From the NCBI GenBank assembly GCA_020634755.1, contig JACKBC010000001.1, positions 62,001 through 126,000 of the forward strand: 64,000 nt of DNA, read 5' to 3'. The notes under the pieces were generated by a model that was not told the origin of the DNA, searched no databases, and was given only the letters and a program-made list of their open reading frames with translations. The DNA comes from Caldilineaceae bacterium. Lineage in GTDB: Bacteria > Chloroflexota > Anaerolineae > Caldilineales > Caldilineaceae. The position numbers were made by a program, and so were the translations under genes. Below are positions 34,011-43,200 of this stretch, piece by piece. Each line of letters opens with the position of its first letter. The first letter of the stretch is position 1.

Positions 34011-37000
34011 TTACGGCGCTCCCTCCAGCGCCGCAATGGGCACAAAGGTCTGCGGGATGGCGATGACGCGCGCCGGCGTCAGCGGGTCGCCAAAGAGCAG
34101 GTAATCTTTGCGCGCTTCTTGGCAGCAGTCGCCGCGGCCAAATAGCTCCATGTAGCCCGCTTCCACCAGCTCGCCCAGGCGGGCGGTCATGGGCGGGGCG
34201 CTCCACAGCCGTTCATGAAAGCCCTGCAGCAGGGCGTCGTGACCATAGGCCACGCCCAGCCCGGCTGCGCCCCACACGGCCACCGCCGCCCCGTCATGGT
34301 AGCGCTGCAAACGCTCGTCCATAGTGGTGCCCGTTTCGGACACTTTGGCAAACTGACCGGTCAGGCAGGTCATCTCCAACACAATGGACAGCGCATCCAA
34401 GTTGTGCAGCCGATAGGCATCGTTCATGCCAAAGAGATAGGGCTCATCCAGCGTGCGGTCGGTGGACGCCCACTGATAGTGGTTGCTGTGGCCATTGTAG
34501 GAAATCAGCCCCGGCCCCAGCGCCATGGCGTCAATTACCCGCTGATGGGCGCGCACGGCATCCGCTTCCCGCCACGGTTGGCCCGCCACGCCCGGCTGGC
34601 GCGGATCATAATAGAGGCGTTGCGTCACCACGTAGGGCGACTGGGCCGCAGCAATATTGCGCCCCCTATCACCCTCAATAATCAGGTCAGACATGTAGGC
34701 AAAATCGCCGGCGGGATCTTGCGTCCCGTCCAGCAGATGATAGTTATCGGCAATATAAAGCGCCGCCTGCCGCCAGCGGTCGTCGGGCATCTTCACTTCG
34801 CCCGTCTCGTAGCGCAAAATCTTGTTGACCACTTCGGAGAGCTGCTGCTCATCCTGCACCGACAATCGCCCTAGCCAAATGTCCATTAAAAAGCCGGGAT
34901 CGGCCGCATCATCCAGCGGGCTGACGCCATCCAGCTGGCCATAGCAGTTGTCGCAGGCCGTCACGTTGAGCCACGGGTCCACATCGGCCAAATAGGCCGG
35001 CGCCGCGTCAATATTAAGCGAGCCAACTTGAAAGCCCGTATAGTTGCGCGGGTCAAAAGTGCCATCGCCCACCAGCACCGCCGCAATAGGCGACGGACGC
35101 CATTTAGCCACCGCCCAGGCGAGAAAGTCGCGGATGGCGTCGGGAGAGACATAGCCATAGCTCCAGGCATCGTAAATTTCCTGCAAATCGGCCACTGCCA
35201 CTTGATACCCTTGCGCCTGGCGGTGCTGCACCAGCGGCTGCAACCCGGCGTGGAAAAAATCAAGGGCAATATAAATGGCATCGGCTCCTTGGATGCTGGT
35301 CAGCGTGAGCGGCGTGTGGGCTGTCACATCCGGCGTTTTGAGCATCTCCGGCCCCACCAGCAGATAATCGTGCACGGCCGGCCCATCTTGAAACTGCACA
35401 TCTTTGCCGCTCGTCAACGTCAGCCGCAGGGGGTTTTGCGGGTCGGTTACATCATACAGCGTGCGCGTCGTGGGCAAATTGGTCATCTGATAGCGCCACA
35501 CCCCCGCCACGCCGGAAAAGGCCGCGCCGTGCCCATTAAAATCGAGCGTCACCGGCAGTTGCCAGTAGATTTTGTCGATACGGATTTCGCTGGGCAGATC
35601 GCCCGGATAGAGAATCATTTCCAGCTGCAGCGGTCGATCCGGCGTCTCCAGCCGATGCGCCCAGTCCGTATAAAAATCGTCGTTGTGCCAGTCAAAGGTC
35701 TGGCTGCTGGCGCCCCACCCCACATAGAGGTGATGGGTTGTGCTAGAGCGGGCGCTGCCCGTAATGGTCAGCACCGCATTGGCTTCTACCAGCGGCGCCG
35801 GCGGCAACAGCGGCTGTAGCTCCACATTGAGCACTGGATAGCTGGCCGGGTTGCCCTGCTGCGAAGGGTCCACCTTCATTTTGGCGGCAAACCAGTTGTC
35901 GCCGTCAATGCCCGCCATGTTGGTTTCCTGGAGCAAATTGTGTTCCCAGATCCCCTTTTCCACGGCGTTATCGCGCAGCGGCGCGTCTTGCGGCGCGGCG
36001 GCCCGCTCGCTAATGCGCAATCCCGGCGTATCTTCATAGGTTATCCAGAAAAAATCGCGGCTGTTCCACAGGTCTCCGGCCAGCATACTGTGCAACGGAT
36101 GGTTGGCAAAGAAGCGCAGATCGCTCCCTGCATCCAGCAGCCCATCGATATCCCGCACCTCCAGGGGAATCTCCACGCCCCGCAGCCAGAGATGCAACCG
36201 CGTCAGATCGGTCTGCGCCGGCATGCCGATCTGCAGCAGCGCGCTGCCCAAAATCTGCTGCATGCCCGGCTCCTTGACGGCAATTTTGACTGCGGCTTGC
36301 AGAGCCTGGGCATTGGTCGGCCCCGACACAGGCTGGGCGCTCACATCGGTGGCGGCGCCTTGCGCCATCTCCTGGCGCGCCGCAATCAGCGACTGATTTG
36401 GCGGCAGCGGGCGGGCGCCGGGGATAAATGCATCCACCTGCTGGGCCGCCACCGTTACGCCATTTTGGCGAAAGAGGGGGCTAAAGGCCAGCACGGCCAC
36501 CCGCTGCCCGCGCACGCGCCCTTGGCGCAAAATAAATAGGGGCGATGTCGGCAGCCCTTTATCCGGTGGCATCAGCGCGGCATATTCGCCTTCTGGGTCA
36601 ATGACCTTGGGCGCTTGCGGCGTAAAGCGCGTCAACACGCCGCTGTACGCCGCGCTGACCAGGGTCTGCATTTGCAGCCCGGTCACTGCCTGCGCCTGCG
36701 CCGCCTGCACGCCCAGCGCTGGCTCATCTGGCAGCAGCACAGTTTGCAGTTGCATGGGCAATTCGTATGCGCCATAGGGCTCACCAGAGAGGCTTTGCAG
36801 CGCGGCGTCCACGGCGGCGGTATCTGCCAGCGCGGCCGCCGCCACGCCATCCGCCACTTGCCAAGAAAGGGTGAAGCCGTCGGCGGTAAAGCTGGTTTGC
36901 AGGTGCGCTGTCTCGGCCGGCTGTTGCGCTGCGGCAGCCAGCGGCCACCCGCTGGTGAGCAGACCGCTGATCAGCAAGCCATGCAAAATGCGCAGAATAG

Positions 37001-37019
37001 CGGTTCGTAAATTTTTCAT
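34011..37019 (-). CDS. Secreted C25 (gingipain-like) cysteine peptidase
   Basis: A 1002-residue exported protein. The signal peptide is KNLRTAILRILHGLLISGLL to AAAAQQ. A long beta-rich N-terminal region is followed by the C25 peptidase domain from about residue 590: IALDFFHAGLQPLVQHRQAQ, VLVGDGTFDPRNYTG, WLGRLSVQDEQQL, then the catalytic His in ISYNGHSNHYQW (~844) and the catalytic Cys in LEMTCLTGQF (~885). Both catalytic residues are therefore present. In Bacteroidetes these proteases use type IX secretion. Here no such C-terminal domain is seen, and the tail after FGDPLTP is short. The ATG at 37019 fits the signal peptide. The upstream gene on the same strand encodes the giant repeat protein. 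Confidence 0.88.
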   Translation of the reverse strand: MKNLRTAILRILHGLLISGLLTSGWPLAAAAQQPAETAHLQTSFTADGFTLSWQVADGVAAAALADTAAVDAALQSLSGEPYGAYELPMQLQTVLLPDEPALGVQAAQAQAVTGLQMQTLVSAAYSGVLTRFTPQAPKVIDPEGEYAALMPPDKGLPTSPLFILRQGRVRGQRVAVLAFSPLFRQNGVTVAAQQVDAFIPGARPLPPNQSLIAARQEMAQGAATDVSAQPVSGPTNAQALQAAVKIAVKEPGMQQILGSALLQIGMPAQTDLTRLHLWLRGVEIPLEVRDIDGLLDAGSDLRFFANHPLHSMLAGDLWNSRDFFWITYEDTPGLRISERAAAPQDAPLRDNAVEKGIWEHNLLQETNMAGIDGDNWFAAKMKVDPSQQGNPASYPVLNVELQPLLPPAPLVEANAVLTITGSARSSTTHHLYVGWGASSQTFDWHNDDFYTDWAHRLETPDRPLQLEMILYPGDLPSEIRIDKIYWQLPVTLDFNGHGAAFSGVAGVWRYQMTNLPTTRTLYDVTDPQNPLRLTLTSGKDVQFQDGPAVHDYLLVGPEMLKTPDVTAHTPLTLTSIQGADAIYIALDFFHAGLQPLVQHRQAQGYQVAVADLQEIYDAWSYGYVSPDAIRDFLAWAVAKWRPSPIAAVLVGDGTFDPRNYTGFQVGSLNIDAAPAYLADVDPWLNVTACDNCYGQLDGVSPLDDAADPGFLMDIWLGRLSVQDEQQLSEVVNKILRYETGEVKMPDDRWRQAALYIADNYHLLDGTQDPAGDFAYMSDLIIEGDRGRNIAAAQSPYVVTQRLYYDPRQPGVAGQPWREADAVRAHQRVIDAMALGPGLISYNGHSNHYQWASTDRTLDEPYLFGMNDAYRLHNLDALSIVLEMTCLTGQFAKVSETGTTMDERLQRYHDGAAVAVWGAAGLGVAYGHDALLQGFHERLWSAPPMTARLGELVEAGYMELFGRGDCCQEARKDYLLFGDPLTPARVIAIPQTFVPIAALEGAP

Positions 37020-37131
37020 ATTTGATGGGTACTCCCAATTGCCCCCGAATGCGTATCCCCTTGCCATTTGGCGGCCACTTGGTGTCTGGCCAGCGGTGCG
37101 TTTTTGTGTATTAACAAAATAGTACTGGTAT

Positions 37132-37170
37132 CCCAGAAGTTCGACTTCGCGGAGAAGTCGAACTTCTGGG
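37132..37170. terminator. Perfect hairpin between the SdrD-B and C25 genes
   Basis: CCCAGAAGTTCGACTTC and GAAGTCGAACTTCTGGG are perfect 17-bp arms around 5 bp. It lies about 65 bp after the giant gene's stop. The T-run is weak, so it may be a processing site or a partial terminator. Confidence 0.55.
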
Positions 37171-37233
37171 CCGGTGTTAATTTATAAATCTGCAATTACG
37201 CACCGCCAGGCACAGAGCACCACCGAGCGGGCG

Positions 37234-40200
37234 CTATGGACGCATGATCAGCGGCATATAATTGTTCTTGGTCAGGCTGGCCGGGTCGACCACGCGCGTG
37301 GGGCCATAATAGTTGAGCGAGCCGTCGATTTCGGTCTCCACCAGCCACACGGCCAGCGACGCAATGGGCGGATCAGTCGCCGGATCATACGGCATGCTAA
37401 AGTGATAAATGCCGCCGTTGCTGCCCTCGCCCAGAATCATCTGCGAGGTCATCTGGCGGGCGCTGCCAATGGTGTCATCAGCCCCCAGATAAATATGAAA
37501 ACCAAAGGTATCCAGCTCGGCGGAGGTGACCCAATCCACGCCGATTTCCGAGCCATCGACGCCTTGGTGCAGAAGAGCCCGAAAGCTGACCAGCGAGACC
37601 GCGCCTGGCGCCGCCACCAGCCCCGCACCCCAAATGGCGTCGTTTTCGGCCGGCTCCAGCACGGTGACTGCGGTGCGCCCGGTGCGCGGGTCCGCCTTGC
37701 TGGTCAGCGTGCCCTGGTTGCTGCTATCCTGCGCGGTAAAGTTAAAGGCGCCGGGGCGCACAAACTGGAGCGAGTAGCGCCCCGGCAGCAGCCCGGTAAA
37801 CTCGTAAAAGCCGTTGCCGTCGGTCAATACGCTGGCAATAATGCGCGGCAGCTCGCCATTTTCATCATATAGAATCACTTCGATGCCGCCCACGCCGTCC
37901 TCGCTTACATCCTTATAGCCATTTCCGTTGCGGTCGTACCAGACAAAGTTGCCAATGCTAGCGGCCAGCGTTAGCCCGGCGTCAATCGTTGGGTTGCCCT
38001 TGCCGGCCTGCAAAGAAAAGAGCGCGGAGCGTTTGGTTTTGGGGTCAATGTTGCTGTCCAGCGCGTCATCATTGCCGCGCAGGGCGTGAGTTAGCACAAA
38101 GCCATTGGGGGGCGCCACCATTACATAATATTCGCCCGGCTCCAGCTCGCTGAAACCATAAAGACCGCTGCCGTCCGACAGCGCGGTTCCCATGAGCGCT
38201 CCGTCGCTGCTGTAAAGCTGTACGGTGACGCCAAAGATGCTCAGCTCGTCTTCGCCTTGCAGACCATCGCCATCGCCGTCGTACCAGACGTAATTCCCTA
38301 CCGCCGCGCCTTTATACAGACCGGCGCTCCAGCTCAGGTCGGATTGGCCGCTCTGCAGATGGATGCGTGGCGTTCGTGCCGTGGCTGGGTCTACATCGCT
38401 ATCGTTAACGCGGCTGCGGCCCTGGTTGGGCGTGCTAAAGGTATAGTCGGCGGGCAGCTCAAACTGGACGTAATAGTCTCCCGGCGCCAGGTCAGTAATG
38501 AGATAACGCCCATCCAGCCCGGTAAAGAGCGTAATGGCGGTCGGTTCGCCATTGGTATCCAGCAGCGTCACTTGCAGGTCGCGCAGCCCAAACTCGGCCA
38601 CATCCTGCGCACCGTCAGCGTCACTATCCAGCCAGACACGCCCCCCCAGTTCGGCGCTTTTGAAAATGCCCATGTCGAGCGCCAAGTCCTGTCCGTTGGA
38701 CGCAATGGCGGCGGTCGTGTGGGTCTGACCGCTGGCGGGGTCGGCATCACTGTCGTTGTTGCTATCGTTTGGCGCGTCGCCCCCCGCGCTGGTTTCTCCC
38801 ACATTGGGCGCAGTCACTTTATAGCCGGTCGGCAGTGTATCCAGATCAAATACAACATAGTATTGGCCGGGCGGCAGTTCATGAAACATATAAGCGCCCG
38901 CGGCATCCGTGCTGGTACGCTGGCCGGTGAAGACGCCTTGCCCCTGCCCGTCGATTACGTACAGTTCGGCAGCGACACCAGCCACCCCCGGCTCGCCCCA
39001 ATCCTGCACACCATCGGCATCCAGGTCTTCCCACACAAAGTCACCCACGCGCACGCCCACAGGCATGTGGATGCCCATGTCGAGCGTTAGATCGCTAAAG
39101 CCACCGGGCAAAAAGTTGGTAATGTCGCTGCGGCCCGTACTGGGGCTGGCGTCCGAATCGAGTGCGTCATTGGCGCCCATGTTGGCCGCGCTCACCACAT
39201 AGTTGGGCGGCAAATCGGCCAGATCAAACTGCACAAAGTAGGCGCCCGACATTAGATTGGCAAAACTATAGGCGCCGTTCGCATCCGTGGTGGCAGCCGG
39301 CGCCGCGTTGCCAAAAATATCCGTGGCGGGCGCACCGTCTTCCGTAAAGAGGGCGACATCAATGCCCGCCACACCGCCCTCATCGGCATCCTGAAGGCCA
39401 TTGCGATTGGCGTCCAACCAGACGCGATCGCCAATGGTGACTACGCCCACCACGCCCATATCCAGCCCCCAAGCCAGTTGGCCGCTGGTCAGCATGGGCG
39501 TCAACGCCGTGCGTCCGCTTTGCGGGTCGGCGTCGCTGTCGCGCGCGGCGTCGCTGCCCTGATTGATCAGCGTGGGCAGATAGCCGGCGGGCAGGCTGTC
39601 CAGCGCAAACTGCACGGCGTAGCGGTCCAGCGCCAGATTATCAAATAGATAGCGGCCGTTTAGATCGGTGCGCACGCTTTGGCCCGTGGGTTCAAATTGT
39701 GCATTTAGCAGTTGAACCAACACGTTGGCCGCTCCTGGTTCACCGGCATCCTGCAAGCCATTGGCATTGAGGTCAAACCAGACGCGGTCCCCCACTGAAG
39801 CGGGCATCCAGATGCCCATATCCAGGCTGAGCTGGGCATCCCCGGCAGCCAGCAAGCCAGTGGGGGTGGTCTGTCCGCTGATCGGGTCAACATCAGAATC
39901 GACGCTGTTGCTGCCGGCCGCGTGCGGGGGCGAGACGCGATAGCCCGCGGGCAGCGTGGCCAGATCAAACTGCACAAAATAGCCGTCTGCGGGCAGATCG
40001 GCAAAGAGATAGTGACCGTCGGCATCGGTGGTGGCGCGCAGCGGCAGCCCCGGGTTATTGGGATCGGGCACGGGAGCATTTGTGCTGGTGGTGTAGAGCG
40101 TGGCGCGCACGCCGGGAACACCCTCTTCCCCCGGATCCTGAACACCGTTGGCGTTGTCGTCAAACCAGACCAGGTCGCCTACGCTAATGGGGCTATAGAT

Positions 40201-43200
40201 ACCCATATCCAAACTGGTGTTGACCGCGTCTGCGGAATTGAGCACAACGGGCGCCGTCATGCCGGTGACTGGGTCGGCATCGCTATCCACAGCATCATCG
40301 TGCCCGCGATCGCGCGGCGTCACCAGGTGGTTGGCGGGCAGCGTGCTTAGATCAAATTGCACAGAGTAGCTGCCCGGCGTCAGCCCGCTAAATTGATAGC
40401 GTCCATTTATATCGGTGACGCTGCTCCAAGGCGCAGCGGGATTGTTGGGGTCGGCCAGCGGCGCATTGCTATCGGCGGCAAAGAGCACCACGCGCACATT
40501 GGGCGCCCCTTTTTCACCACGCTCGGGCTCATAAATACCGTTGATATTGGTATCCAGCCAGACGAGATCGCCCAGGCTGGCCGGAACATAAACGCCCATA
40601 TCCATGCCAACGGCGGTACTGCCGGAAAAGAGAAATGGCGTAGCCGCGGTCTCACCGGTGATGGAATCGGCGTCCGAATTGCGCAGACCATCAATGCCCA
40701 CGGCATTGGGCTGGGCCGCCACATAGCCGGCTTGGGCCAATGCGTTCACATCAAACGTCACGGCGTACGTACCGGGCAGCAGCTGCGCAAATTGATAGTG
40801 GCCGGTCGCATCGGTGCGGGTAAAGTTAATGGCGGCGCGGCTGCCCGTTTGGACATTCACGTTGTAAAGCGTCACCTCAATATTGGCCGGGCCGCTCGTT
40901 TCATCCACATCCTGAACGCCATTGGCATTGCCATCCAGCCAAATACGCCCGCTTATCTCTACCGGCTCATAAAAGCCCAAGTCAATGATGTTCAGTCTAT
41001 TGACATCCTGCACCGACTGCCCCATGGGATTGGCGCTGGCGCCCTGCATAGATAGGCTATCGTCAGTCAGCCAGACGGGCGGGCTGTGTATCAAACCGCC
41101 CTCTGCAGTAATCACGTCGCTGCCGCTCAGGTGGAAATGGCGAAGCACGCCATCTGCGGCAAAGTTTTCCGCCGCCACTTCGGCAACGTATCCACCGGGC
41201 AATAGCCCCCAGAAGAGATAGTCGCCATTGGGACCGGTCACCGTTTGCATCAGCGGGTCGCCTTCCGGTGCGCCATCTTGATCGGCGTCGGCATAGAGCC
41301 GCAGCGTCACATTTTCGATGCCCTCTTCCTGGCTGTCAAACTGACCGTTGTTATCCAAGTCCAGCCAGATGCGGCTGCTCAAGCTCAACGGTTTGTAGAA
41401 GCCAAAGTCAACCGTGAGATTACTGTTGGCGTCCGCCACAATGGATCCCGTGCCGGCAAACTGGTCGGTTTCGCCCAGCGGCTGTTCTTCAGCGGTGAGC
41501 CTGATGGTGCCGCTACGCACTCCGCCAAGCCAGGGGGTGTACGTATTGCGGCCATCATCTTGGCCGTCAACAGCATCCACCCAAACCGTCTGGGTGAGGG
41601 GCGCGGTTTCGACCCAATCGTCCAATCCAGGCGCGCTGCTGGCCATACCGGCCAGTGCGCCATCGGTCTGAAAATTGCTGGCCGGAAATTGGATCACATA
41701 TTGGCCGGCGCCCAGGTTATCAAACAGATAGTACCCGCCATGCGCAGACATCTGCTGACGAAGGGCCGCGCCGTCGGGCTGCCCATCACCATCATCGTCG
41801 CGATAGAGGTGAATCAGCACATTGTCCAGCCCCGGCTCGGCCGCATCCATGTGGCCGTTGTTGTTACCGTCGAGCCAGAGCCGATTGCCAATATTGAGCG
41901 GCTTATAAAAGCCGAACGGTGCGGATGTGCGGCGGTCTTCGGTTGGCGGAACCGCTTGGTCGGCGGCGGCTTGCAACCGGAGCGTACTGCTGCGGATACC
42001 GGCGTCAGCAGGCTGCAAGGTGTCGATACCCACATCGGCAATGGGTTTGGCAGCATCCGCAGTGCGCTCTTGTAAATCACCGGCGTAGCCCGTACTGCTC
42101 AGATAGCCAAAGAGGGGGCCACCGCTGGCAAAGTTTAGCGGCGGCAAGAGAACGGCGTAGCTGCCCGCCGGCAGGTTTTCAAAAAGATACGCGCCATCGG
42201 CAGCGGAAGTCGCGGTGGCGATGAGCCGATTTTGCAGATCGGTAAGCTGTACCACCACGCCCGCCAGCCCATTTTCGCGCGCATCGATGCGCCCGTTGTT
42301 ATTGGCATCGAACCAGATCTGCGCACCAATTTGCAATGGAATATACGCGCCCACATCCAAGCTGCCATAGCGCTGGCCAGAAACAACGGTCACGGCTGCC
42401 GTCTGGCCGGCCGCATCGGCATCTGAATCCACGTCATCAGCCAACAGCGCGCTTTCATCTTCCAAACGCGTAATAATTTCTGCATCGGTAGGGCTAAAGC
42501 GGTAACCGTCCGGCAGGGCAAAGCGCACAAAATAGGCGCCCGGCAACAGATCGTCAAAGAGATAGCTGCCATCTGCATCGGTAGCGACGGACTGACCAGT
42601 GGGACGGCCATCGCTATAAAACAGCTCCACGGTGACATCGCGCAGCGCCAGTTCGCCCGCTTCGTGCAAGCCGTTGCCATTGGCATCGATCCAGGCTGCA
42701 CCGCCCAGCTCGGCCGGCTTGTAGAGGGCGGCATCCAGATCCAGCTTTTGCGTATGAGCAGCCAGCCCACCGGTGGCGGGCGTGCGGCCAGTCTGCGGGT
42801 CAGCTTGCGAGCCGCCGGGCTGCGGGTTGCTTAGGCGATATCCATTGGGAAAGCTGGCGGGGTCAAAACGCACAACGTAATTATCGGCTGCCAGCTGTTC
42901 AAAAAGATAGTTGCCGCCTTCATCGGTCTGCGTGGCGGCAATGAGCACGGTGGGCGCGCCGGCGCGGAAAAGTTCAACGCGCACGTTGGCCATGCCCGGC
43001 TCATTGCTTTCGCGCCGGCCATTGGCATTGGAATCGCGCCACACCACATCACCAATGCGCACACCGGCACGCGTGCGCACACCCAGATCGAGCTGAGCAT
43101 ATTGATAGCCGCTGCGCAGTTGGCCGGTGCTGGCCGAATAGCCACTGCTGGGGTTTACGTCCGAATCAATGGCGTCGGGGTTGGTATTGGCGGGTGCGCC